Source: Rhyzopertha dominica
Lineage: Eukaryota; Arthropoda; Insecta; Coleoptera; Bostrichidae
Length of the DNA stretch: 64,000 nt
Reading direction: 5' to 3'
Assembly: GCA_025024175.1 (NCBI GenBank)
Contig: QCXZ01000137.1
Location: 1,364,001-1,428,000 of the forward strand
The notes beneath the pieces were generated by a model. It made no database searches and had not been told where the DNA came from. It saw only the letters and a list, made by a program, of their open reading frames with translations. Of this stretch, positions 1-9,640 are shown piece after piece; the stretch's first letter is position 1, and the number at the start of each line of letters is the position of its first letter. Made by a program: the position numbers and the translations under genes.

Positions 1-742
1 AATCACAATCCTGACATAAAATTTACTATGGAATGAGAAAGCAATGGTAAAAACTGGACAGTTAGGACACAAAGTTTACAGAAAACCTACACACACAGAG
101 ATATATTTACATGCCACATCTCACCACCCTCCCTCTCAAAAGAATAGTCCTATAAGGACGTTATTTGTTAGAGCACAAAGGATCTCAGAAGAAAGTTCTT
201 TACAAAAAGAAATATATCGCCTTAAATCAAAGCTAGATAGAAATGGTTATAGCAATAAGAATATAAAAAAAATTCTTAGCCGGGACAAAGTAAATTGAAG
301 TTGAGTTTGCCTTATGTACAAGGCCTTTCGGAAAAATTAAAGAGAATGCTTAGAAAACACGATATTTTAGTTGTTGATAGTACATATAATAATTTAGATA
401 AAATTTTAAGTTCTACTAAAGATAAAGTACATTTAGAGAATGTAGGTGATTAAAAAACTACTTGTTCTTGCGGCAAGTGTTACATAAGTCAAACTAAAAG
501 AAAAGTAGGTACGCGTTTGAAAGAACACATACGTGCTACTAGGTTGCAACAGATAGATAAATCTTGCGTAGCTGAACACCCTTATTTGACTAAACACATG
601 ATTGACCTTGATAAAACAAAAATTGTACATAGAGAAAAATATTATCACAAAAGAAGCTATAGAAATTTGTAGGAATATTAATAATTTTAATAGGGATTGT
701 GGAAATTATGAGTTAGGTGACATTTGGAAGGCTGTTTTCTAG
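1..742 (+). pseudogene. Penelope-like element, end of RT plus GIY-YIG endonuclease (copy A)
   Basis: This is the C-terminal part of a Penelope-like retroelement polyprotein, cut at the left edge of the window. Bases 1-33 read a PLE-like stretch in frame 1. A shift to frame 2 follows, giving LGHKVYRKPTHTEIYLHATS, the hallmark segment after the PLE RT, then RAQRISEES and an NGYS-type helix. A stop near 296 is followed by a linker. The endonuclease core CSCGKCYISQTKR with GTRLKEHIRAT lies at about 460-540, where GIY-YIG has the variant YIS. The end, NRDCGNYELGDIWKAVF, closes at a TAG at 740-742. In this family the RT copies element RNA and the endonuclease nicks the target. Several stops and frameshifts make this copy dead. 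The assignment to PLE is secure; the exact clade is not. Confidence 0.85.
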
Positions 743-1020
743 TTATCTTTTACAAAGTAGTTCGTATATATCTAGTTGGTAGGTAGTTCCTTTTTTGTCG
801 TTAGGTTCTTTTTTATTAGGTTGGCACATTGTCTCTATGACGTCTCGCTTCCTTGGTGATTTGTTTATTTAGTTTCAAAATTTTGTTTGAACTTGTGCCG
901 TGTCGTTTTTGAAAAAAGATGTGCTCGAAACATCAGACTAATAACTTTTTGTCAGTGTTTTCAAGAGACAGCGATCTTTCCGAGAAAATATTATCTTATG
1001 GAAGCTGAAAGCATTAACCC
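743..1020 (+). repeat. 3' tail of PLE copy A
   Basis: This is noncoding sequence directly after the PLE stop codon. It contains CGAAACATCAGACTAATAAC at about 927, which resembles the 3' half of a hammerhead core (GAAAC). The whole 920-1018 stretch recurs at 11268-11437. There, 948-1018 appears as its reverse complement and 925-958 appears in direct orientation. This two-way recurrence identifies it as the terminal, pseudo-LTR-like part of the element. Confidence 0.6.
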
Positions 1021-2209
1021 TCGTATATAAAGCTCGTTATTTATATATTTATATATAAAATAAAATAAAACTGCAGAATTTTAGGACAGAGAAATTATAT
1101 GGTAAACATCAAAGGCAATCGAAATATCACAAATCTGTACATATATTACTAAATGGTTTCTTTCCGAAACGATCGTTTTTGGTACTTAGCAAGCGAAAAT
1201 TTTTAAACACGCATATGGCATCAAAGGTATAGTTCTACAAAATACCACTTACACTTTTGTTAAATGCAGTACAGTGCATGGTTTGTTTCTCCGCCAGTTA
1301 ACATGCCACTAACACTCAATTTTTTTTCTAGAGGAATAATTATTTTCATGTTTTGTGTTTTCTATGTCAGGGGCCGTAATTAATGATCTTTCCTCGTACC
1401 TAAGTTTATCTAAATGGAAGGCGACGGCGACGGCATAGCCTTGTGCATATTAATTTATTGTGAGTCTGTGTGTCAGGTAGCTATCTATATTATAATTGTT
1501 CAATTGTTGAGAATGGCCAGAGAATACATGATTGGGTAAAGGAAACGCTTACTGGCAAGAAATCATTTGCTCACAATTGGATAAGTACGAAGGAATCACG
1601 CTATATAGACAATTGACAGATTCGATAAAGGAAGTTTGTTTATGAAGATAAAAGTCCATTTCTTCTTCAGATTATTGCTCAATATCCCATACAATATGCC
1701 ACCCGTTCTCTATACTTTGCTAACAGTATATCTGTTGCTCGTGAAACCATGCTGAACGAGTGATTTTGTGTAAATGCAAAGAAAAATGCTAGATATTTAT
1801 AATGAGGTGCCCCATACTGCTTAGAAAAGTTACATAGTATATAAACACACTTACAATAACGAATGTCAGAAGAGTGTCTTTTTTTTCTCTATAAAATCAT
1901 ATACGATACGATAAGAACTCTTTCAAAATACTCGCGTAAAGCTTTGACAATAGAATCAGGAGTATATAGTCCGTAATAATCAATGTTCTATGTGTCTTTT
2001 TCTGGCCGACAAAATCCTCGCAGTTGTTAGGCATGTAACTAATAAGACACTTAGAATCCAATAATGTAATAATTTCACCATTGCGAGTGCTATTTCTGTA
2101 AATAACAATTTTTCATTACCCCGACCACGTTCAAATTAAACTACATCACTTCATTCACCCAAACCCTTGCTGAAATAATCGACCTTGACCTAAATGGTAC
2201 AGCTTTCTC
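1021..2209. other. AT-rich stretch without a recognisable gene
   Basis: No coding similarity was recognised on either strand. A poly-A/T-rich start (1030-1075) may be the last trace of the PLE insertion. The only structured element noted is the mariner-like terminus at 1367-1396, listed separately. Confidence 0.5.
1367..1396 (-). repeat. Solo mariner-type terminal repeat
   Basis: Read on the minus strand, it starts CGAGGAAAGATCATTAATTA next to a TA dinucleotide. It closely matches the mariner terminus at 3491-3519 (CGAGGGCAGATCATTATTTA) in the same orientation. No transposase lies beside it, so it is an orphan terminus or the remnant of a largely deleted copy. Confidence 0.5.
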
Positions 2210-2480
2210 CTTACTGAAGGCTACCGTTTTACAGCCCATTTATGCTTTCCCGCGAAAGATACCGAAGCCACATTCAGTACGTACGTTCGCTAATTACTCT
2301 ATAAATTCACAACCCTATACTGAATGGAAGGCGCAACTCGGACGTGAATAATATCGCCCGCGGGACAACTGGGGCACATAACGCCCTTTTAAACCACGGT
2401 GTGCATTACCAGCTGTTTACAGTGCTAGCGGAAGTTTTCGTTGTAGTGCTCGAGGGTAAACTATAGTGGCCACAGTGTTC
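2210..2480. other. GC/CpG-richer unique island
   Basis: Base composition rises above the AT-rich surroundings, with CpG-containing words such as CCCGCGGGAC. No open frame with recognisable similarity was seen. It could be a regulatory or otherwise constrained noncoding segment. That is inferred from composition alone. Confidence 0.3.
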
Positions 2481-2881
2481 GTCACTCCTCTTGTCTTTAA
2501 AAAGCTATCGTAAAAATGGGAAAATAGTATTAATCTTATAAGATACTGGCTTCCTTTCACTATGCCACGTATTCTCCTTCAATTGCTAAATACATCAATT
2601 TAGCAGTTTCAGTGGAACAATATTTTCAAACGGAACTGAAAACGCGATAAAACTTTGGTTATAAATTAAAACTGTTTTACTGCGAATCGGGCTATTTATG
2701 TATTTCATCCGGGAACTGGAAATGCCATTAAAATTGTGCGATTGCTTCCAGGCTGGTTTTGATTATATCTGAGTAAGTTTTATTGTATAACCGATACCCG
2801 ATGGATTTAAATTGAATTAGTACGAGCTTTGAACGGTTATACGGTGACGACATTTAATTAACTTGGCATAGTAAAAACCTG

Positions 2882-3345
2882 TTATTGTGTGTCCATGTCC
2901 ATGTTTGCATGGTGGAGGAGAACCTTTGTGATGCCACTCCGTACCCTGTCAAAGTGGTGGAGATCAACAGTTACAAATCGAGAGAGAAACTCATCCGGGT
3001 CTGCTGAAAACTTTGCCAGACTGGCTTCAGAATGCAGGACTCTCGAACGTTTCTGATCAGGCGTCAGCATTCTAGGGACCCAGCGTGCAGATAACTTTTT
3101 AAGACCTAAGACATCTGTTAATATTTTTTCTATGATGCCACATGAAAAGTCTGTAATTTCAGTTATCCGACAAATGGTCATGTTCACACGTTTGTTTTCC
3201 GAATTTAATTTCTCGAGACAAATTTTTTACCACTTGGTAAGAAGGAACACTCTCACCTAATACACCCACCATATCTTCATGAATTGCTTTTGGTGACCAC
3301 CCTTTCTTTTGGAAATATATTTATATATCCCAGATCTTTCCATTG
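2882..3345 (-). pseudogene. mariner transposase, internally deleted
   Basis: Reading leftward, the N-terminal part gives KGWSPKAIHEDMVGVLGE and YQVVKN (helix-turn-helix region) in a broken frame. An open stretch at 3187-2882 then contains LGLKKLSARWVPRMLTPDQK (the mariner WVPHEL-type linker). It continues with FLSRFVTVD, where the first catalytic aspartate would be. A jump to ITKVLLHHAN follows, which matches the region of the second aspartate (normally LLHDNA). Roughly 200 bases of catalytic domain between the two are missing, and the third aspartate is absent. A 5' terminus lies at 3491-3519. A mariner family cut-and-paste transposase is clear; the copy is inactive. Confidence 0.8.
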
Positions 3346-3490
3346 CTAAAAATTATTCAAACACCTTCGCGTAAATTATAATTATTTTAACAGACAACGA
3401 TTGACAAGATTGGCATTGAACAAGTGTCACAACAAATAAATAAACTTTTAATAGTTTGAAGAATTTCACTCCCTGTCAACATTTACTGTA

Positions 3491-3519
3491 TCAGGGACGT
3501 AAATAATGATCTGCCCTCG
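3491..3519 (-). repeat. 5' terminal inverted repeat of the deleted mariner
   Basis: On the minus strand it begins CGAGGGCAGATCATTATTTA beside a TA dinucleotide at 3520-3521, about 170 bases upstream of the transposase N-terminal remnant. Length and position fit a mariner 5' TIR. A matching right end was not convincingly found; TACGAG at about 2819 is a weak candidate. Confidence 0.55.
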
Positions 3520-3889
3520 TATACTGTTAGACTTTCTAGAATTGACAAAAAATCACTCTTTTCAAAGCGTAAGTATCTAATATGAATAGTAAACGCGATC
3601 ACATCTGGACAGTAGTAAATCTAGGGACTAAATTGTATAAACAAAATGAGATTTTAAGATATTATGGCATTTTGTATAGTTCGCCAGATGCATATCTAAT
3701 AATTAGCACTCCGGAATAAATAGAACAGTAAAGGCTATCATCAAGTAGGGCATTTTTGTTAGCTGCAAGCGTCTGCAGGTGAAGACATCTTCATTCAAGT
3801 ACGCTGCGAGTGGGCTACAATGCCTTAAACTCGAGGAACCGTTCTTGCAAGGTCTAAACCAACATTTTCATCCCCCAACCATGCGAAAG

Positions 3890-4290
3890 AATAATGCATC
3901 AAGCATCCAAGCCGACATACGTACACCTGCTCGCGGGAGCGCTTCGAGCACTCGGCGTCGCATGAAAAATTCACAACCGACGACAATCTGACGGAGTGGA
4001 CCACAATAAGAGCACACGCAATTTATAAATCATGCGCCCCTCGATCGGCCCCGCCGATAAATCAGCGGCGCGCGGCGTCCAAATAAGCGATTCGTCGCCC
4101 ACAATAAATAATAACACCTGAAAGTTGGCCCGAGTCGCTACGCCCCGATAAATAATTTATACCTGCCGCACCGGCGGGGATTTATAAATAAATCCCGATA
4201 GGGTGTGTTTGGAAAGGCTGTCGCGGGTTCGCCGAACGGCGCCGGAAGCGACGCTGATGTATAATTATTTATGGGCGCGGAAGGTGGCTG
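3890..4290. promoter_or_regulatory. GC-rich island with repeated ATAAAT/TTTAT words (candidate enhancer)
   Basis: A CpG-rich background (for example GGCGCGCGGCGTCC) is punctuated by AT words of one type: AATTTATAAAT, GATAAAT, AATAAATAA, GATAAATAATTTATA, ATTTATAAATAAAT and ATTATTTATGG. TTTATG/TTTATA words are the kind bound by Caudal and posterior Hox proteins. A homotypic cluster in a GC-rich island is a typical look for an insect enhancer. No coding frame is supported here. The function is inferred, not shown. Confidence 0.3.
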
Positions 4291-4477
4291 TGCAAGGAGG
4301 AAGGGGGAATGCTTGGAAATATGTATGCAGTTAATGGAATATCGATGGATACTGATAATTGATTGGTTTAAATTATCTTTTGGGGAGGTAGAAAAATAAC
4401 GTTCGTTTTTGTGAAAATTGGTTCTTTCCCATTTCTAGATTATGCTTGATAACGAAACAAGTTTGGTACTTTTAACT

Positions 4478-4535
4478 CTTAGTTAAGTGGTTCAGCCGTT
4501 TCGACTCACGCCATCATCAGACCTACCACAAATAC
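4478..4535 (-). ncRNA. Hammerhead ribozyme motif at the 3' end of PLE copy B
   Basis: On the minus strand the core reads CTGATGA (4520-4514), a stem II hairpin TGGC-GTGA-GTC closed by a GNRA-type loop, then GAAAC (4502-4498). Stem I can form between GTGGT upstream and ACCAC downstream. Minimal type I hammerheads with very short stem III are known in Penelope-like elements, and this one sits just 3' of PLE coding sequence. The base after GAAAC is GGC rather than the usual GTC, so stem III and the cleavage site may be weakened. Self-cleavage is inferred. Confidence 0.6.
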
Positions 4536-5913
4536 CCAAAATACAATTTCTGTTCTTCAAACTATAAATCGATATGCCAAGCCGAAGTGGATGACTTTAG
4601 AAGCCTGAATTTTCAGTGACTGAGACAACATACTACTACTAGCTGTATTCCCAAATTACGTCCTATTTATACTAGTAGTTTAGAGAGTACTACTAACCCA
4701 AGTTCTTTAATTTTATCACCGATATACACACTCGCAGAGTGTTTCTAGCAACACACAAACCATGGATTCTATGACTAAAAATGAGAAGACTTTTTTATAT
4801 AAACTTAGCCCCGTAAATGCTTTGTTTTCTAGATACAGGTTGTCAATGGCTAATGAAGTCAACAACTTTCATTTGCTGAATGGATTCAAAGGTGCATTGT
4901 TTGAATTTACATTCGCAATTCTGTTTTTAATAGCTCTACCTGATTGTCCTATGTATATCGTATCACATTGCATGCATTTTATTTGGTTAATGCCGTTTTT
5001 GTTAAATTTATTGGATTTTGGCTTATTGTTAACTAGAAGACCTCCCAAATTGCACTTATTAACCCCTATTGCTTTTATTCCGAGCCCGTTCAGCCTATTT
5101 TTAATACAAACACTAATTCCTTTGACATAATTTACTGCGGCAAAAATATGTTCTCTTTCATTGATGTTAATATTGTACAGCATTCTTTGTATTCTAGTTT
5201 TATATTGCTTTTTAAGTATTTTGTCCACAATTTTTGGGCTATATCCATTGTTAAAGGCTATTTGTTTAATTGTCGTCAACTATTTTTCGAAACTTTCTTT
5301 TCTAAGTGGTATATTTATTAGTCTGTTTTAAAACTATAAAACACGAAATGCTTAATCTGTAATGATTGATTTGAAGAAGCCAGGATTATAACACCTGACT
5401 GTGTTGGTTTTCCATAAATTTCAAAGTCAAATTTACTATTTTTTACCGACATTGATAAGTCCAGAAATGAAGAACTCCATCTTATTGTTTTTCTAGGGTG
5501 AATTGCATCTTTTTATTTATTGTATTTAAGAATTTTAAAAATACATCCAGCTGCCTGTTAGTTCCCGTCCAAATACAAAAAAAATATCATCAACATATCT
5601 AGTCCAGAATAATACACCTCTAATAATTGCAGTTTTCTTTGCAAAAAGCTTCTCTTCGAAATTTGACATGAAAATTTCGGCTAAGACTGGAGATAAAGAT
5701 GAATCCATCGGCAGTCCATCGTCTTGCTTGTAGAATGTGTCATTGAACGTAAAATAACTTTGGTCTATGCAAATTTCCACAATATTCAGTAGTTCTAATT
5801 TTTCTGTGTTTGATAGATGGCAGTTCTCTATTTTATTTGAGAGGGTTGTTAAAAGTTCATTTAGAGGGATACAAGTAAAAAGATTAGACACGTCAAAGGA
5901 CACAAGAATAGCA

Positions 5914-5926
5914 TTACCTATTTGGT
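5914..5926. repeat. Left target-site duplication of the hammerhead insertion
   Basis: TTACCTATTTGGT here is repeated exactly at 6092-6104, on the far side of the 165-bp insertion. Removing the insertion and one copy brings together PLE copy B coding sequence on both sides. Confidence 0.8.
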
Positions 5927-6091
5927 TTTGGTTTGAAGGCTTCCGTGGTTATTGTCGATGACATGTTGTTTTCCGGGCTGGTTCCCACGTTGGTTATTAG
6001 ACCTTGACGTTTCGACACTCATGTCGGTGTCTTCCTCAGAAGTAGCTTCTGAGGAATAACCAACGTGGGAACCNGCCCGGAAAACAACATG
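5927..6091 (-). mobile_element. Short PLE-derived insertion with hammerhead inside a perfect palindrome
   Basis: This is a 165-bp insertion in PLE copy B, flanked by a 13-bp duplication. It has 37-bp inverted arms at 5962-5998 and 6055-6091, identical apart from one N. They surround a hammerhead core. Beyond the inner arm, 35 more bases on the minus strand read in frame from an ATG (MSSTITTEAFKQ), which could be the start of a PLE reading frame. The structure fits a PLE terminus (pseudo-LTR with ribozyme) inserted as a very short copy. The alternative is a retrozyme-like nonautonomous element. Confidence 0.7.
6002..6053 (-). ncRNA. Hammerhead ribozyme (type I, PLE-type)
   Basis: On the minus strand: CTGAGGA (6039-6033, matching CUGANGA), then stem II GACAC...GTGTC with loop CGACATGA. 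GAAAC follows at 6013-6009 and GTC at the predicted cleavage point, in the context GAAACGTCAAGG. The palindromic ACGT suggests the two-base-pair stem III described for PLE ribozymes, which often act as dimers. Stem I begins AAG/CTT and continues, after an internal loop, into the 37-bp palindrome arms. All core bases are present. Confidence 0.75.
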
Positions 6092-6104
6092 TTACCTATT
6101 TGGT
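6092..6104. repeat. Right target-site duplication of the hammerhead insertion
   Basis: An exact copy of the 13 bases at 5914-5926. PLE copy B coding resumes immediately beyond it. Confidence 0.8.
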
Positions 6105-6265
6105 ATTGATAATTCTTTTACCTTGTTCGCGAAATCTACTGAATTCTTCACGCTGTATTTGGACTAGCATTCATACGTTGGAGCATTAACGTAAGAAACA
6201 ACCGGTCTCAAAGGTATTTCATTTTGTGAATTTTGGGAGGCCACTTTTATTTATTTTTTGGAAAA

Positions 6266-7489
6266 ACTATTTCGGAAATTTTAATTATACTTGGCTTGTA
6301 ATGATATGTGCGTAGGGTATATAAGTGCAGATGGATTTACGATAATCTGGCCAACTGTCTAAAAGGACCATTCAAGATAAACAAAAATGGTACTCTAATC
6401 ACATATGTTTAAAGTATACCGCTTTTTCAGAAAAAGAGAACAAAGATTTATACTACAATGGAAGAAGCGCAAACAATGTAACCATCATGTAGCCATAGTA
6501 ATAGGGCTTCATGAAACAAAAGCTTTGAAAAGCATGAATGAAAAGCCTTAACTGCTCAGAGGGAATATAAACTCACATATCTGTTTATTTATGAAAATCT
6601 CTTCTTATTTCAGTTCCATTCTAGCCCGCTAATTTCGGGACACTTTGTATAAGGAAGGAAAAACATTCCGAAATTTTAGTCCCGTTTTCTAAATTTCAGT
6701 CCTCTTCTCTGACTACTGCACATAAACGACTTACAAGCACCTACCGTCTAGACGTCTTCTTAATATCTCTAAAATTGTAACTTAAATTTTAAAACTCATT
6801 ATGGTTAAGCATCTTTAGAAGCGTTGCCTCTATTTAGTCTAGTTGTAATGTTCAGACACGAGGGGCGGAAGTGGGACAATCTGTATTACAAATAATGTAA
6901 ATCTCTTACTCTAAGCTCTTNCTATACCTGCAGCAATGAAGTACTGGACAAAAGCNCCCTGATTTCCGTACACAAGTTCATGTCTGCAACTTTTACTTGA
7001 TGGCACAGTGCTTTTTGTCGATTAAACGCTTTCTTGCTGAGCCATCAAATATAACTTGTTTCCAAGTTTCACATCAGTTGTTTATCATAGTGGACATAGC
7101 TCGTTTTGGAATAGTTGTAGTTACTAAACTCCACATAGCAGCTAGTGTATTTCCGCCCAGACAAGAGCTTCAAGAAGTTGGCTAAACTCATTATTCACGG
7201 CACATGACATAGATACATCGCTGCAGGGTGAAGTTCCGCAGAACGCAACATATAAAGTGCAGTGCCGTGTTTTCAATACATCGACGCTCTGTTCTCGGTA
7301 CGTGTGCTTTGTTTACTGTACGTGCGCCGCGTTTACCTAGGGATATTGGATATTTCGACCTGCTAATTACAGTATTTTAAAGCTACTTTTTATGAAAAAG
7401 TGTTCACTAATACGTAAACACCTAGTTTTCAGGTTTTTGCTTAACAAACACGGAGCTAATCCCTCAAGCAATTACGAATAACGAAAGCT
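6266..7489. other. No gene recognised
   Basis: AT-rich sequence with two isolated unresolved bases (6921, 6955). The open frames are short and show no family motif on either strand. Confidence 0.5.
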
Positions 7490-7960
7490 TTTAGCCTCCA
7501 TCATCAAAAAACCATCCACCAGTTGAATTGCCACACAATTCCGCTTCCCGGATTATTTTCCACTGATCGTCGCGCAGATCCACTCGCCGTAAATAAATTC
7601 TGAATGCGTCAATTAGCCAGAATAGCCGGCGCGCGAAAAATTCAGCCGCCACGGCACGCTTCCGCACAGTCAACAGTTTCGAATTGTCACCTACATTAAT
7701 TAATTAATCGAATTCAATGGAACGTTTTAATTCAGCCGGTTGAATTTACTCGGCATAACGAGCAGTTTGAGCGCGCGAGCGGTTTATTTTTAGCGTCATT
7801 AGAGCGGAGTTTTTCTTTTGTTCGCGCGGTCTTTTGTTACACTCGAGGAGCGCGCGATAACTATGAGCGGCGTATCCAGCTGCTGGGATGGGCGCAAGTT
7901 GGAGCGGATTAGGTGGCTTGTAGGATTGCCGGGATGAAGGGGATATCCGAATTTATGCGA
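7490..7960. other. GC/CpG-rich island with homeodomain-type words
   Basis: CpG-rich sequence (CCGGCGCGCG, GAGCGCGCGAGC, CGAGGAGCGCGCG) with embedded AATTAGC, ATTAATTAATTAATC and CATTAG. It contains no repeat or transposon sequence that I recognise. It is a candidate conserved regulatory element. The open frames inside it look like by-products of composition. Confidence 0.3.
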
Positions 7961-8100
7961 GCAAATTCTAGCTGCTTGTTTGATTTGTGCGATTCAATGA
8001 ATTACTCAAGTCTTCCAGTTCAGTTCAGTTTCCACAAACAGCTCTTAAGCTGTTTCTTAAATTTCTGATATAATTTTTGCCACATTTTTTTAACGTAAAT

Positions 8101-8150
8101 ATAGGGTGCTACATACAGGGTGAGAAAGAATTCTAATTTGAAAAAAAATT
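8101..8150. repeat. ACAGGGTG-type transposon end (remnant)
   Basis: ATACAGGGTGAGAAAG followed by an AATTCTAATTT stretch resembles the end of the element at 24309 (ATACAGGGTGTTCAAAG then GGAATTTTAATT). Only the terminus is recognisable. Confidence 0.3.
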
Positions 8151-8225
8151 GAAAGCATATGAGTTACTCATTAACCATTTCAGTTGCTATGCAACACCAC
8201 AATAATTTCGTAAAGAAACTGCACC

Positions 8226-8280
8226 CCGAAACGTCAAGACCAAACAAGTAACATGGGAACCAACCCGGAAAAGAATACGT
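8226..8280 (+). repeat. Half of a PLE hammerhead terminus
   Basis: CCGAAACGTCAAGACCAAAC followed by ATGGGAACCAACCCGGAAAA matches, with substitutions, the 3' half of the ribozyme and inner arm of the 5927-6091 insertion (read on its minus strand). The CUGANGA half and the other arm are missing, so this copy could not fold into a hammerhead. It is a truncated member of the same subfamily. Confidence 0.6.
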
Positions 8281-8869
8281 TAGAAGAATTGGATACAAGA
8301 AATTTAGTAGAAATGCGTGATTATAATAATACAATGTTTACTAAACACGTATTACAATTCCCGAAAAAATGAGTGAGTTGTTATCTTGCAAAATTTACTT
8401 TTCTGGTTGTCCAGTGTCTAGATCCAGATTGTACCCTTCGGTAGGTAGGCTTGCTCTTGTAATATCGGTCAATCTAAACACTATTAAACGTCATGGAGGT
8501 TAAAAATAATCTAGCATTGCTCAGCTTATACATTGAGGATTCGTTTTATTAGTTTCATTTTTATTAAAAACTCATTAATAATGACAAAAATCCAATTATT
8601 TCAACATTAGAAAAAGAATTCTGCAAGTTTCTGCAGCGTTAAAAGTCTCGAGAAATTATACACCTTTCGCTAATCACCATCGTTCTCAATCGATTCTTTG
8701 AGGATTATTAACTTGCATGGATGCAATTTTTGCGCTTTCAGAAATTTACCAACAGCACAATAAGCTTGATGACCCCTTCATTGAGTGCACTCTTTCCACT
8801 GTCTTTACTTAACAGTAATAGTTGAAGAACCTACAGTTCCACCACGATACCATCGGAAGCCGTGCAATA
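8281..8869. other. No gene recognised
   Basis: AT-rich sequence with no supported coding or RNA feature. Confidence 0.5.
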
Positions 8870-9180
8870 TCGCTCTGCACAGACCAATTAATCCAGTACG
8901 TAACGGGGCACTAGAACTCTTGCCCATGCAGCACTAATCCCGCGATAAGTGGCCATTCCATCCAGGCCCTGACGAGCGGGTCAGCCCGCCGGTCGAACAA
9001 ATTGAGTTCCCATCTTCCCTATAACGGGAAATTGGACCTAACGCAAACAACGGGCCGGTCCCGGCTAACGAAGGAGGCCGATGCATTCGCGGACGACTGT
9101 GTAATTGGCCCTTCCGCGGGCAATCGGACGGGTTTTGAATTGGATCCGTGGCGCTTTGCAATTTACGAGCGCTGCTGAGG
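8870..9180. other. GC-rich unique island
   Basis: GC-rich segment (for example AACGGGCCGGTCCCGGC, CTTCCGCGGGCAATCGGACG) with no recognised protein family in any frame and no transposon match seen. A 75-codon minus-strand frame here has low-complexity, Pro/Arg/Ser-rich content typical of chance GC-rich frames. Confidence 0.3.
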
Positions 9181-9234
9181 TCAAAAGCTCTGAGAACGCT
9201 CAGTGAAGGGTTGTGTGAAACCTAAGGAGCAACA

Positions 9235-9640
9235 TTGAGACAGCATGATGAAAAAGAATGTTACTATCTACGAAACACAAGGGTCATGTCAAAATTCCTG
9301 CACACAAAAACACAGCCTGCAAATGAAACGTATATTTTAAAAAATTGCTATAAAGCCATTCAATGTAATCCCCTTGTATATCCAAAACACGTTACCACCG
9401 CTTCGGGAGTAACGTAATGTCGTTAAAACGCCATTTTTGTCAAGATGTTTCAGTAGCTGGAACGCATATGCTGTTGCAGGGGTTTTATCCTTCCAAGTGG
9501 AGGAACAGAACAAAATCTGGAGGATTCATGTCAGGGGTGCACGGGGGATGTGGGAAAAGTTCACAGCAGTTCTCGCAAACTCCTTTGACTGACACTGGTT
9601 TATGTAATCAAGCATTGTCGTGCAAGAGGATTACGGCGCT
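9235..9640 (-). pseudogene. mariner transposase, C-terminal half
   Basis: Reading leftward from 9640: VILLHDNA, a stop, LHKPV (region of the second catalytic Asp), then CCELFPHPP and TPDMNPPDFVLFLHLEG. The last corresponds to the mariner YSPDLAPSD box with the third Asp, about 34 residues after the second. After frameshifts comes the C-terminal block LDIQGDYIEW near 9385-9360. The N-terminal half and first Asp are absent. The fragment starts immediately where a LINE RT fragment ends. Family assignment rests on the paired HDN and SPDLAP-like boxes. It is a subfamily distinct from the 21-kb mariner. Confidence 0.7.

Larger units (their letters stand above)
4870..6265 (-). pseudogene. Penelope-like element RT and GIY-YIG endonuclease (copy B)
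   Basis: Reading leftward: PKIHK and PLRPVVSYVNAPTY at about 6250-6170 (start of RT); SVKNSVDFANKVKELSIP at 6150-6105; SFDVSNLFTCIPL (RT motif A) at 5900; QDDGLPMDSSLSPVLAEIFM (motif B); and RYVDDIFFVF (catalytic box intact) near 5590. Next come FLDLSMSVKNSKFDFEIYGK with PTQSG at about 5470-5390, a NNGYSPKIVDKIL helix, CNLGGLLVNNKPKSNKFNK, and KCMQCDTIYIGQSGRAIKNR (GIY-YIG core) at about 4940. Frameshifts and stops separate these blocks, and an insertion at 5927-6091 splits the RT. It is a different subfamily from copy A, as shown by the CxxC spacing and linker. Confidence 0.85.

Noticed and set aside
4762..5130. 122-codon plus-strand frame with a hydrophobic, membrane-like protein
   Set aside because: It is antisense to the PLE copy B endonuclease, which is supported by family motifs. 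Its hydrophobicity is a by-product of the antisense reading.
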